Assembly (NCBI RefSeq): GCF_009870125.1
Contig: NC_046683.1
Span: 59,783,869-59,847,868, forward strand
Direction of reading: 5' to 3'
DNA: 64,000 nucleotides
Origin: Drosophila pseudoobscura
Lineage: Eukaryota > Arthropoda > Insecta > Diptera > Drosophilidae
The notes below the pieces were generated by a model. It worked only from the letters and a program-made list of their open reading frames with translations, was not told the origin of the DNA and searched no databases. Position numbers and translations under genes: made by a program. Of the stretch, positions 49,546 through 60,732 are shown one piece after another; within the stretch, counting starts at the first letter, position 1, and the number at the start of each line of letters is the position of its first letter.

Positions 49546-52500
49546 GAAAGAAGCAGAAAACTTTTCAGTTTCAATTTGTGTTTTGTCTGTGCCGCGACAT
49601 TATACATTATAGCCAACGTTATCTGGCCCGACCTTCTCTCCCTCTCTCTCTCCCGCTGTCTATCTCTATGTCTTTCTGCAATTCCAGTTCCATAAACACA
49701 AAATGGTGTCAATATTTATTGGCGAACCTGTTTCTTATCGCCGCCCGCTTCAAAACATTCAAATTTGCAACTTTTAACTATTAAAAAGGAAACTTTTTCT
49801 TTTTCGCTTCTCCTTTTGGCTGTATCTGAAAATGTTTTCATCGTAAATTCTCCTTGGGAGCACATTAATAGTTGGCCAATTGTGGGAGGTCTTCAGATAT
49901 GGCAAGAGAGTGCAGCTGATGAATGAATCAGTTTGCCATCTTTAATTTGTTTTGAAAAGTTTTGAGATTCGTTGAAATCGATTAAAATAATGCGAACATT
50001 TTTAAAGATATCTTCTACAAAGAATTTTTCTTGATGGATTCCTAAAAAAACCCAGCTATCAATGAAAGAAAAAAGAAAAGCTATTTTGCATCTCTATCCC
50101 TCTTTTGGGTGTGGAATTTTCTCACTCTATGTCTTTTGAGCGTAATTTAAATCTTGTGAATGATCCTTAAGGTCCTTTTCATAGTTCCCAAAGCGAAGTT
50201 GTGGTACAACGCGCGGCCTGTACATTTATTTATGTATCAATGGATAGATGCTCTCCCTCTCCACACTAAACCCCAAAACCAAACCAAAGATGATATCCCC
50301 ACATGGTTTATGATGTTGTTTTTTTGCGCGAGTCAACAGTTTTTTACCGCACACCTTTTTTAGATCAAAGTCGCTGGTAAAATATTTAGCATGTCAAATG
50401 ACATATTTGTGGGGTTCCAGCGGTTTTTTTTTTGTGTTTTTTTTTTGGTAGAGACTGTGCCAAGGATGTAACTGTCTTATGAGGTTTCTCCTCCTGCTTA
50501 CTCTCCTGGTCTCTCTACCACCTGGCATATGTGTGGTTGTCGCTGTATTGCTGCCATTTTTGCCGTTTTGTGCTTCATTTATCACTTGGCGGCAGGGATT
50601 TCCATATACTCAGCATATTCGCCATGATATATGGCCTGCTGCCTGCTGCCTGGTGCCTGCTGCCTGGTGGAGTGCTTAACCCGGCCAGAGTTCAGACGTG
50701 AACGTTTATCCCTGGGGTAGTGTGTCACTTGTTCGATGACAAGCCACCACCCAGGCCCCAGTTCCAGTTCCACTTCCAGTACCATCTCCATCTCCAACTC
50801 CAGCTCCTGTCCCCTGCTATCCTCACACATGGTGTAATTTAGATAAGTGGCCATTCTTCATATTAATGCTCATAATTTCATAATGTGTACACCCATATGC
50901 AGACCCTGCCCACGAACCATTCTGCGACGACTGCCCCATGGAATGGAATATTCCAAATTAAAATCGTACATTAGGAGAAAGCAGCCACGGGGGGGCGGGG
51001 ACGAGAGAACAACATGGTCAGCGTCGTGCGTTTGGGCATGCCATTTATTTTATTTGGCGAGAATTTTTGTTTTTGCCCGTCCAGCGGCACCTTTCACGGA
51101 ATATGAATGGAGCTCCACACATCCACACATGAATATGGAACATTCGCGATTCGTGTTTTTTCCACGTTGTTTCGCTCTGATTTACGAGCCATAAAAGTTA
51201 ACTTAATTAAATGGTTTTTGGCTTTCGCTGAATATTTATGGAGCTAGGTTTTTCAAATGGAAAAGAATCTATTGAATGAATGGAAACTTAGATGCAGACT
51301 AGAGAAAGATCATACCATAAAGTTATTGGGAATCTAAAAAAAAGAGAGTGAAGGAACATATATTCATAGAGGGTGGAAATCACTAGCTAATTCGGATTTT
51401 CAATGAAATTAAAGACTGTTTGATGGTACAGACAACAAGGAAAAGTTGGTAAACGATCAGATCTTTATAATATATGGAAATAACGCAGATCATTCCTTAT
51501 TACTAACCCAAGGGTTCCATATCCACCCTAGAGTCCCTGACAAGCAACGTATACAATTCTTTACTGAAACAGACAAGTGCATTTCAAACTTATTGCTTAC
51601 TTCCACTCACTTGATCCTGGCGGCGTTTCAAATGTACTTCATGCTTCAATAAACACCAAGAAAAAGAAGGCGCAAACCCCGAGATTGAGAGGGCGAGAGG
51701 CTGAGTGGGTGAGAGGGTGAGAGGGCGAGAGTCCATCACTTAAAGTCAGCTTAAACGGGAGACCGCAGCCACATTTCCACATAAATCAATTAGCACCCAC
51801 AACACGCCACTTCTGGGATCTCCTGCTGTTGCCTTGCGGCTTTCGGAAAATTAACTACCTGCTAAGTTAATTGAGCAAACAACGCGGCAGCAGGACGGGG
51901 AGCCGCCATAAAAGTTGTGCATCGGTCCAACTAAAAAGTCAGACCCGTCGCTGGCTTACAACTACGATATTAATTATGCTACCCAAAGTTATGACAGCAG
52001 AAAACAGCCGCAGAGTTTTGGGCCCGAGAACTGCGAAACTAAAAACTGCCAACTGCCAGCGAGCGAGCGAGCGAGCGACTGCTGGAAAAGGGAAGCGCAT
52101 ATCATAAATTACGGCCAGGACGTGGCCATGGATGTGCAAGGATGTTGCTCTGCTTCTGCTTCTGCTTCTGGTTTTGGTTCTGTTCCTGGTCCCTGTAGAT
52201 GTGTCTGTCTCTCTGCGTGGCTTTGGTAAGCCGCCGCCTGTCTTCTGGGCATGGCAAACAGCTTCCATGCATCCAAAAATATTCGGAAAAATTCAATGGG
52301 GCTGCCTGGCCTGCTTCTCCTCCGCATCCTCCATCTCTGGCTCTAGTGTACGGCACAAAGGTATCCTGGCACGGTACAAAATGGCTACCGCATCGCACAA
52401 AAAGTGTCATGGCGCATGAAAAACTTCCTGGACTGGTGGCCGGGCCTCCCAGCCTCGTTCTCGTCCTCGTCCTCATCCTGGACTTGGATCTGACAGAGAG

Positions 52501-53189
52501 CCAACGGCAAACGCAACCGCAAAACAATGGCAGGCCGTGCCAGGAGTGGAGCTCCTCCGCAGTTTTCGGCAAATGAAAGTCGCATTGTCAGGCTCAATGT
52601 TTCCGGTCGGCTCATGGATGTCCTCGGCTCCAGTTCCAGTTCCAGCTTCAGTTCCAGCTTCAGTCTCTGCTTCGGCCTCATTCTCATCCTCAACCTCAGC
52701 TGGTGTCTCCTCCTTCTACAATGACTGTGGCCTGAAACAAAGCGCATCCGTTTGGCGAAAATTGAAATGACAAAGTTCAAAGTTTAAGCGGCTTGGCTGT
52801 CAGTTTTTCTGGGGCTCTTATAGTGATTCTCTCTCTCACATTCAGGGAGTCTGTGGCCAGGGACTTAATACCGTCTCCCCCACACAGCTCAAAGCTAATC
52901 GTACAACCCAACGAGGCGTCGATTGCAGTGGCAGTTGAAATTAAAAACGCCTGGGAGCAAGTGGAAATTAAATTGCCTGCAGTTAAAAAACACTTTGGCC
53001 GGGCACCCGCAAACAACCAACAATGTCATAAAAGTCAGCTCCTGACACGCCTCCCAATGGCTGCTCCCCACCGAAATATTTGCATACTTTTAAGCGCAGA
53101 TGAGCAGAAATCACTCATACGCACGGGGGATCCATTACGGGGTTGAGCGTGGAGATGAGGGTGGAGATGGAAGCTGGGAGGCGGAGCCA

Positions 53190-53213
53190 AGGCCCTGGGC
53201 CCGGGCCCGGGCT
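53190..53213. repeat. GGGCCC palindromic run
   Basis: Tandem GGGCCC units (GGCCCTGGGCCCGGGCCCGG) make a self-complementary GC run in otherwise moderate-GC sequence. Confidence 0.75.
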
Positions 53214-53231
53214 TACTCCAGCTGTCTGATT

Positions 53232-53345
53232 TTTATACCCTCTAAAAGGGTAACTGGATTTGGCATGGACTATTAGCGATTCGGAAGTTGGAAGTGGTTC
53301 GATCTTTAGATGTACATATATTCTTGATCAGCATTAATAGAGTGT
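53232..53345 (+). repeat. Dispersed non-coding repeat copy
   Basis: It contains TATACCCTCTAAAAGGGTAA, ATATATTCTTGATCAGCATT and AATAGAG, matching the dispersed module at the left edge and in XPR1 intron 1. Confidence 0.5.
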
Positions 53346-54359
53346 TCTATTTCCATAACATATAATTATCATATTTCATAAGCCATATTATCATCGTAAT
53401 CATAGTTTCTGTAGATCTCTTACGAAGAATTCTTTGTTCCGTCGGATAAACCCTTAAAACTTTACTCATTCTAGTTCCAACTTCTTTAGAAAGAATAGAT
53501 ATGCAAGGGTATTTAATGCTTCCACTTCCATGGCTCTCATTTCCTGCCGTCTTGTTGTTGCCTGCGCTATTATAACGGTATTTGCATTGTGTTTTAAACG
53601 TATTTGAACACGATGTCGAGCTGGTTACCCATCCGGGTATTCGCTCTCTCTCTCTTTGCATTGGATGCTGATGAGGTTTGAGGGGGAGGCCCACCGCTTA
53701 CCAAATGAGCAGGCAATTTATTTACGGTCAAATTGCGAGGTTAGGCAAAAGGAGGAAAGGCAAACAAAGCGGCGCAGGTCGCTGCGCGGTGGGAGCCCTG
53801 CTTCTGCTCCGGCTCCATTCGGTGGGCGTAGAAATGTGATAAATATGAAATGTGATTATGGCTGCTATTATGTAGCACCCACCATGATGATGAGGCTTAT
53901 TATGTGGAGTTGCCTTCGCCAGAGTTGCGGTTGCCTTGGGCGTCGTTTTGAGTGAGTGGCTGTCTGTCTGTCGGTCTTTCGGTCTGTCTGCCGCCTGCCT
54001 CTCCTTTCCGAGGTCGTGCCTCAGTCCTAGTACTTTTCCGAGCCGCCTCTTGTAAATGAGGAAATGTGATTTTGACGATGTGTTTGCTTTACGGCAAACT
54101 GAGTTTCATGTGAGCGCCGGGGTCTCCGCTGGGGCCTGTGGGTGTACGGCGGAAGTTGTAATTGTTTTAAAAGGAAGTTGGAATTGCTCATTGGGGAAAT
54201 GCATAAAATAAATCAACGGCAGCTGAGTAAAGTGGAAATATGGAAGTGAGATATACTTTGAAGCGCAAGACATCATTGAAATAATAGTTTTTGGACTTCG
54301 CCTGTGCTCAATAAACCGGCTTAAATATTGCTTTTCCACTTAAATACTTCACGTTGCAC

Positions 54360-55260
54360 ATCTTAAGGCTGTTTCATCTCAATTAAATGATTCGGATGGA
54401 ATTATTGTCTTAGGCGATCTACCGCATATTTCTTTGTCTTCGTCTGCTGACTCTAACCTGATGTTTCCGTCTTTGCAACATTATTTCGTCGATTATTTGA
54501 CTGGCTTTTTGGGTTAGGTGAATCCAATTTGCAATAGTATGTGTAGGCTGGGGTAGCGATACATCGAGTACTATGGTCAAAAGCCATCAAAACTATCATA
54601 AAGCCCTCGGCCAGCTTTTCATTCAAGAACGCTGATTTTATCGCCTTAAATCTTGCATTTTCTCATTGCCAAAATCCAGTCTTTAGTATGGATGGACTTA
54701 CGTCCATTTAGCTTCCCCTTTGATAAATTTAAGTGGCCCGTTTTGGGTGACTCCACGCTCAATAAATTACGGAAAATTAATTGTAAAATTGTAAAAGCAG
54801 TTCAAAAGGTCCGTATTCAATTACCGGAACTAAATTTTGTTTATTAACAACTACTGTTCTACATGTAAGCTAAACTTCAAACGTGGTCCTAAGCAATTTT
54901 TTAGGCTTGTTAACTCTAAACGTAATTCATCCCAATTTCCTTCAACCTTATTCCTCAACGGCACTTTTGCTAGTACTACTGGGATATTGATTTTCAACTT
55001 AACTACTCTGTTCCTTCTTAAACCCATCCCTCCATTCCTTTTTCATCTACTGATTCCTGTACCAAGCACTCATATCCTACAAGGGAATTGCCTAAAGTTT
55101 TACTTCGTGTAATACTTTTCAAAAGAGTGGAGTTCAAGAAAGATCTTGGGGATCTCTTGCTCGATTAAAAGCTATGCTTTCTGATCCCCTCCATAATTTT
55201 TTTAATAAACTTTTACATTCGAATTTACTCCAATTTGCATTCAAGGGTAGAAAATAGTTA
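54360..55260 (+). mobile_element. Decayed LINE fragment (Jockey-like), endonuclease to RT parts
   Basis: Translated pieces match non-LTR retrotransposon landmarks in order. An endonuclease core, DGIIVLGDLPHIS then SSADSN and HYFVDYL, at 54365-54520 has lost the FN of GDFNLP. A KNADFIALNLAF-like helix lies near 54630. The endonuclease-RT linker CKLNFKRGPKQFFRLVNSKR is at about 54855-54915. A late-RT piece VEFKKDLG at about 55130 follows. Most of the RT palm is missing between the last two, and stops and frameshifts occur throughout. It is an old dead copy. Confidence 0.65.
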
Positions 55261-55628
55261 ACCATAAACAAGAACTCCTTGGGCAGAACTTCCCAATAAA
55301 TAAGTTCATACAATATTCAAAATCTCTTAAATCTGACTTAAGGACTCCCCCAAGCAGTTTTCTTGTCACCTCTAGACCTTCCCACCTCAGTGGCTCCCCC
55401 CCAATTTCCACAGATTATATTCCCCAGATATGGTTCTCTGCCGCCTGGGAAACAAGGAAACAAAAAAATGTCTTTATCAAGTGGCAAGCAGCGAACACAA
55501 AGCCATAAAATGCTAATCCCATCATGGGAACAATGAGCAGAGCGGATCGGAGCAGAACGTTTGCCGTTTAGCGATGCCATCAATTGATACATCAGTTGAT
55601 AAGGCAGGAAGACGTCCTGAGAGAATCG

Positions 55629-55677
55629 TCTGGCTGTGTGGCTGCGTGGCTGTGTGGCTCTGTGGCTCTGTGGCACG
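55629..55677 (+). repeat. GTGGCTGT/GTGGCTCT tandem repeat
   Basis: Six or so units of about 8 nt: CTGGCTGTGTGGCTGCGTGG and onward. Simple tandem repeat. Confidence 0.8.
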
Positions 55678-56689
55678 GGGCTAACAGGATTTGGCCACGC
55701 TAAATCAACGCGATTCGCTGTGGCTCATTTGAGTGCAGCGGCGGGGCACAGACAGAGCCAGAGACGCTGCCGCCGCCACCGCCACCACCCAAGGAATTCG
55801 TTGCGCTTTGTAGGAATTTGCCATGCTACACATATTCGTGGCTCATGGGAACTGTGGCAAGAACCCAACAAGGGTTGTCTCCCCCCTGCCTCTGCCGCAT
55901 GAGTGTGGAAATATTGAAATTCGAAATTCATTTTTGCCAAAAACTGCACGAGCACTTGATGATGGGTTACCAGAGGCAGCATCCAGCGCTTCCTTACCAC
56001 CATCGCTACACTGCTCGTCGGAAATGCACGAAGTCCCCACTGTACGGCGCCTGGCCAGGACAACCCCGGATTCTGTTTTACAAGGCCTCCATCTTGTTCC
56101 CATTTCAGTTCCCAGAACAATCTCGTCTCAGTCAGCTCATTAGCGTCGGCGTCGTAGTAGAGTCGTAGTTTTTGTGGCCGCATCTAATTGCTGCATGCGG
56201 CCGACGCATCCCAATCCCAGCGAGCCCGCGACTTCAGCTTCACTGCGCTAACAAGTCGAACATATTCTCTCCTCTACTCACATATGGCGTATGCCCTCGG
56301 CCCTGCATGTGCCCGCCGCCGACTTTAGTGGTTTTTCTAAGCCTGGGAACCTATGTTTTTTGCTCTACTCTACAGAATAATGTGGCGGGTTAGAAAGATA
56401 CTCTTAGGGTATACAGAATCAACAGTCATGTGATTTTTCAAAAGGTATACAGAACTAATCAATCAATTAACTATATTGAGTGGTGAAAGTGAAAAGGATA
56501 ATCACAAATAGGAAAAGCTTTGCCTTCTAAAAATTCAGCATTATCTGATTTTTGGGCTTAAAATCTCTACAAATTCGGAGCACTAAGAGTCCGAGGAGTC
56601 CAGCATTCGAAACAACATGAATTCGAAAGGAAATGTTGCAAAGAACTTCAACAAAGAATCGTCTATGTCACTGCTCATCAGAATGGATG

Positions 56690-57480
56690 TGTGCCTTGAT
56701 TTTGAAAATTTTAAGGCCAGGCCAGAGTCATACATACCCATAAGCTAACTTACAGTATTTGCTTAGATATTCGAAAAAATAGAATGTTGTGTTTCACGAT
56801 ATCAAAACAAGCGTTTCATAAAGTCTGGCATGCCGGCCTTTTATATAAACCGAAGATCCTCTTACCCACCCACAGTATATAATCGTACAATCGTTTCTGA
56901 GTCAAAGAACATTTATCGTTACAAACAAAGACGAGACAGCGCTCTTGGTAGAATTCTGTATACTCTATTCACATGCGACATGGCTTGCATCCTCTCATCA
57001 GCCACTTGCTACAAAGCCGTTGCTGAGAAACGGTGGTCTCGAAACGGCAGAATACTGGGCCAACAAATGGAATATCACAAACGACAATCAAAGTACAATT
57101 TACTTTAAGAAATAAACATCCACCAAAACAAACCTTCAATGGAATTATTATCCTTATACCGCGCAAGAGTAGTCACTGCTAGGAGTCCATAGGAGTCCAT
57201 TTCGATAGAAGCCTGACTTGCGGACCACACATCAGAGCCACTGTCGATAAATATAAATATAGGCTCAAAAAGTAAGTTTCCAAAAGGCTATGATAATTCC
57301 CATATAAACATGCGCCATTCAGGCCTGGGGATGTATAGCAAAAACTTGTCTTAACAAAATACGAATTATGCAAGCAAAAACTTTAAAAGCGATGACAGCT
57401 GCTCCTTGGTTTGTGTGGACCTCAAAACTCGAAAGAGATCTCCACATCCCTAAAATTGGGCATCAAGGATAGGTTTAAAT
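56690..57480 (+). mobile_element. Decayed LINE fragment (Jockey-like), reverse transcriptase
   Basis: Pieces of a reverse transcriptase occur in order. SYIPIS-LTVFA-IFEKI (for YRPISLLP-SKIFEK) is near 56726. DSALGRILYTLFTCDM (for GSVLGPILYTLFTSD) is at about 56937-56984. LGVH-like sequence is near 57180. AIQAWGCIAKTCLNKIRIMQ, then APWFVWTSKLERDLHIP, lies at about 57315-57450, typical of the end of Jockey-clade RTs. The FADD catalytic segment is not found and several in-frame stops exist. It may be a separate insertion from the piece at 54.4 kb. Confidence 0.65.
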
Positions 57481-58252
57481 AATCCTTTAAATTGAGCAAC
57501 TAGAGAAGTACTGCACCCTCAAAGCCCTCACCACCTAGATCCCTCAAATATTAAAAACAGAAAAATTTGCTGAATAATAAGAAAATAAAATCCTTTTATT
57601 ATACTCCTATATAACTCTTAAAATCAGTATTGAGATATCAAAACTATATAAATAATACAATAATAATAATTAAAAATAAACAATAAACAACTGGAGGATC
57701 CAATCCAAATGGTACTCTTTTTATATGTGTCCAAAATCGAATGGAGAAAATAAAATTATGAGTATTACAAATGCAATTATTCTCCATACGAGTATTTGAT
57801 AAAAGAAAGACTGGAATCGTTGGCAAAAAACTGACTGAATTTATAATTTCAGACGTGAAACCTTCAACGAATTATTCGGAAGGATGTAATTGGCATTCGA
57901 TTTTTGTATTCGGAAACTGTAAGTAAATTTCATTAAGCACAAAACAATTGAATTAAGATTTGCATAACATTTAGATTTTTATTGAAACATTCAGCCACAC
58001 ATTGTATGCTAAGATTAGCAGATCGGCAACTTATTTCAAATATTTTACAATGATTGAACCAGAGAACGTTTCGGTTCCGCAAAGACTGATTATTCATAGA
58101 CATAGAGAGAGGCTATTTAAAAAAAATTGCACTACATTTAGGGCTAAAAAAAAAAAGTAAAATTAATATCACAATAGAGAAGGGGCATTACGGGCACAAA
58201 AACGATGACGGCTGGGGGTTGAGTCTTAAAAGTATCCGAAGAAATGCTTCGA

Positions 58253-59752
58253 TCATTTGGGTACACCTCCCATTCTCCGTCCGGGCGGTGTGCCGCCAAC
58301 CACATTGATGATCTCATTGTCGCTGGACTCCTCCAGCTGCGGCTGATGGTCACTGGCCTTGTCCTGATGGGCCGTCATGTGCCTGGTGAGATGGTGCCGC
58401 TCGCGGAACGTCTCCTGGCAGACGGGGCACCGCAGCTTCTCCTCACGCTTGCGGCGATTGGGATCGCAGGCCACCTCGCTCTTGTGGTGGGAGCGCATGT
58501 GGTAGACCAGGTCGCTGGTCATCCGGAAGCTAATGTTGCACTTGGCGCACACGTTCTGTGCGGTCAGGGTGAAGGTGGAGGCCAGTGTGGGTGGGATTAG
58601 CGTGGAGAGAATCGCAGCTGCTGCAGGATTCTGCAGGGGCTGGGACACGGCAAACGGATGCGGAGGCGGCCCGAATCCCGGATATGCGCCATGCAGAAAC
58701 TCCGCTGGCGGGCCCGACGGTGGCGATGAGGGTGTCCCCGGTCCTCCTCCACCATTGGGATGGCCACCTGGTCCCGGGGGACGCGTGTAGAGCAGGTGCT
58801 GCTTCAGCCGATGCTGTGCCTGCAGCGCCTGCATGGGATTCACCGCCTGGAAGGCTCCGTTGAACTGGTACTCTGGCCGAAAGTTGTGGTACACAATCGG
58901 ATTGGGTGGCAAGGGATTGGCCACATGTGGTGGACCCACACTTCCCACACTGCCACCGCTGTTGGTGCGCGGCGGTGGCGTGACCAACGGCGGACTCATC
59001 GAATGGCAGCTCAGTTGATCCGGGCTCAATGGAGGGGCTCCCACATCCACGGGCGACTCCAGACGCGATGTGGTCGAAGGCGACGAGGAAGTGGACAGCG
59101 ACGAGGAGGCCACCTTCGTAAAGGCGCTACGCATTGGCGGTGGTGGCGAGGCCGTGGCCGTGGCCTCCGGGGAATCCACTAGCGGTATGACCAGAGTGGG
59201 ATCATCGTACACTCGCGGCGAGCGGATGCTCAGCTGGGGATAGCGTTGACGCGCCTCCAGCAGGCTGATGTACTCCATGGCCGCCGGCGATGGTGGCTGC
59301 GAGGAGGCGCCACGCGGTGACAGATCCGTGGGATAGTGGTTCATCTGCTGCTGATGCTGCTGCAGCTGCAGCTGTTGGTGGTGATGGTGGTGTTGCTGCA
59401 GTGCCTCCTGGAGACGTGCCTGTTTCTCGGCCTGCTTTTGCTTGATGCGCTCGTCGGGCATCATCAGAAATGCCACATCAAAGGCGCGCTTCAGCGTGGT
59501 CTTTCCACCGGGTGGCGATGTGGGTGTCTCATTGTTGTTGTTGTTGTTGAGATTGGGTGTCTGTTGGAGCTGGTGTTGGTGTGGGTGCTGGTGTTGGTGC
59601 TGCTGTTGCTGCTGCTGATGCTGTGCATGGTTCTGCTGCTGGTTGTGGTGTGGCGAGGATGTGGAGATCCTCAGCTCCGTGTGCTGGGGCGGCGTGGAGC
59701 GACGCGAGCCAGGATTCGCATGCGACGGCAGGCTATCCATGAGCAAATTCAT
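58253..59752 (-). CDS. PRDM8/ZNF488-like zinc-finger regulator
   Basis: Nuclear transcription regulator with two C2H2 fingers near the C-terminus, 499 aa (fly counterpart perhaps CG10479, from memory). Finger 1, CAKCNISFRMTSDLVYHMRS, and finger 2, CPVCQETFRERHHLTRHMTA, closely resemble the paired terminal fingers of vertebrate PRDM8 and ZNF488. No PR/SET domain is present, so it is organised like ZNF488. The rest is low complexity: His/Gln runs (encoded at about 59560-59660 and 59340-59400), Pro/Ser-rich blocks, and a conserved-looking KRAFDVAFLMMPDERIK segment. There is no intron within the frame. I start at 59752 (MNLLMDSLPSHANP, good context); an in-frame ATG at 59893 would add 47 residues that look like translated leader. 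Confidence 0.85.
   Translation of the reverse strand: MNLLMDSLPSHANPGSRRSTPPQHTELRISTSSPHHNQQQNHAQHQQQQQQHQHQHPHQHQLQQTPNLNNNNNNETPTSPPGGKTTLKRAFDVAFLMMPDERIKQKQAEKQARLQEALQQHHHHHQQLQLQQHQQQMNHYPTDLSPRGASSQPPSPAAMEYISLLEARQRYPQLSIRSPRVYDDPTLVIPLVDSPEATATASPPPPMRSAFTKVASSSLSTSSSPSTTSRLESPVDVGAPPLSPDQLSCHSMSPPLVTPPPRTNSGGSVGSVGPPHVANPLPPNPIVYHNFRPEYQFNGAFQAVNPMQALQAQHRLKQHLLYTRPPGPGGHPNGGGGPGTPSSPPSGPPAEFLHGAYPGFGPPPHPFAVSQPLQNPAAAAILSTLIPPTLASTFTLTAQNVCAKCNISFRMTSDLVYHMRSHHKSEVACDPNRRKREEKLRCPVCQETFRERHHLTRHMTAHQDKASDHQPQLEESSDNEIINVVGGTPPGRRMGGVPK
59560..59665 (-). repeat. CAG/CAC-rich repeat coding for Gln/His
   Basis: Mixed CAG, CAA, CAC and CAT codons give a long Gln/His stretch within the PRDM8-like protein. 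A second shorter run lies at 59340-59400, and four or more AAC codons precede at about 59535. Confidence 0.8.
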
Positions 59753-60064
59753 CTTCACTTGGCTTTCAACTCGATTCTCGCTTCTCACTGGGTCTGGACT
59801 TTGTTCTGTTCCGTTCGATTCGAAATTCCAGCTTCGACTGCTGCCTGCTCGCAATCTGTTCCTCCTTAAGTACCCGCCACTTGCCACTTGCAACTTGCCA
59901 CCACCCGAGTCAGTCCAGTTGGAATTCTCGTATTCTCATATTGTCCCATTCAGATTGGGAGAGTTCTCCGCACTCTCGCGGCACTCGGCCCATCTGTCCA
60001 GATTCTGCACGGAGTCTGTTCAGATTCTGCCTCTGCCGGAGAGCACGGACACCCTTATGTCACG

Positions 60065-60165
60065 GCCTCTCTTTCTCTCTCTCACTCCCACTCTCACTCT
60101 CATCCTACCTCTCTCTCGTGGCCATCCATCCCTTTCTGTCGCTCTCTCTACTTCTCTCTGTCTCC
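60065..60165 (+). repeat. CT-rich tract upstream of the PRDM8-like gene
   Basis: CTCTCTTTCTCTCTCTCACTC and similar pyrimidine runs lie 300-400 nt upstream of the start codon. On the gene strand these are GAGAG sites and may bind GAGA factor in the promoter. Confidence 0.6.
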
Positions 60166-60650
60166 GGTTCCATCTGCTCTGGCAGTAGGCAAACATATTC
60201 TGTGGTTTTATTGTGTGAGGCACAAGGCGCGGCGCCTCCTGGTTGGCTGCCGTCCGCGGCAGGGCAGGCTTGTTCGAAAAAGTTTCTCATTTTACCTAAA
60301 TTGTATATGGTGCATGGCACAGTGGTGCAAAGGTAGGAAGGAATTGTAGTAAAGTACTTGATTCACTGAATAATTACCTATTTTTCTATCCATTTGATTT
60401 TATTTATGAGAAATATAAACAACAAAAAAGACCCACACAATGCCACCTTAAAAAATCAAATAAAATATATTGCCAGCAATCCGGTGGCAAAAAGTTGAGT
60501 CCTTTTGAACGCAGGTGCGTCTATTTGGAATATTCGACTATTGTTGCACTTTCCTGCCTATCAGCTATCACCGAAATTTGTTTGAGCCCATGAGACCTTA
60601 AAGACATTGCTTTATATATTCTGAAAACGCCAATTCTTCGTCTATTCCGA

Positions 60651-60732
60651 TATCGATAGTAAACCTGCCGTGGTGTCTACTCTCTATGCGAATATCGATA
60701 TCATTATTATGTCAAATTTTTGCAGCCCTGGC
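60651..60732. promoter_or_regulatory. Orphan housekeeping-type promoter motif cluster
   Basis: Two exact DRE palindromes (TATCGATA at 60651-60658 and 60693-60700) are followed by TTGCAGCCCTGGC at 60720-60732, which fits Ohler motif 7 (KNNCAKCNCTRNY) on the plus strand. This grouping marks start sites of broadly expressed fly genes, yet no gene was recognised nearby. A 66-codon frame begins at 60686. It could also be a distal promoter of the PRDM8-like gene, 900 nt away. Confidence 0.5.

Larger units (their letters stand above)
42190..58252. other. 16-kb stretch without a recognised host gene
   Basis: No long frame with protein-like content. It is dominated by AT-rich sequence, pyrimidine/purine tracts, repeated TTCCAG/TCCAGT-type runs (45410-45465, 50755-50810, 52625-52690), poly-A/T stretches and two decayed LINE pieces. 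Overlapping frames at 46.1-46.8, 47.0-47.95 and 52.1-52.7 kb on both strands reflect GC-rich low-complexity sequence. It may be a regulatory domain of the PRDM8-like gene or introns of an unseen gene. Confidence 0.5.

Noticed and set aside
52102-52780. Overlapping frames of 100-156 codons with Gln/Arg/Thr-rich repeats
   Set aside because: They are products of TTCCAG/CTTCTG simple repeats read in several frames; no codon bias or domain.
59643-60349. 150-180 codon plus-strand frames upstream of the PRDM8-like gene
   Set aside because: They are driven by CT-rich promoter sequence (Leu/Ser runs) and antisense to the leader of the PRDM8-like gene.
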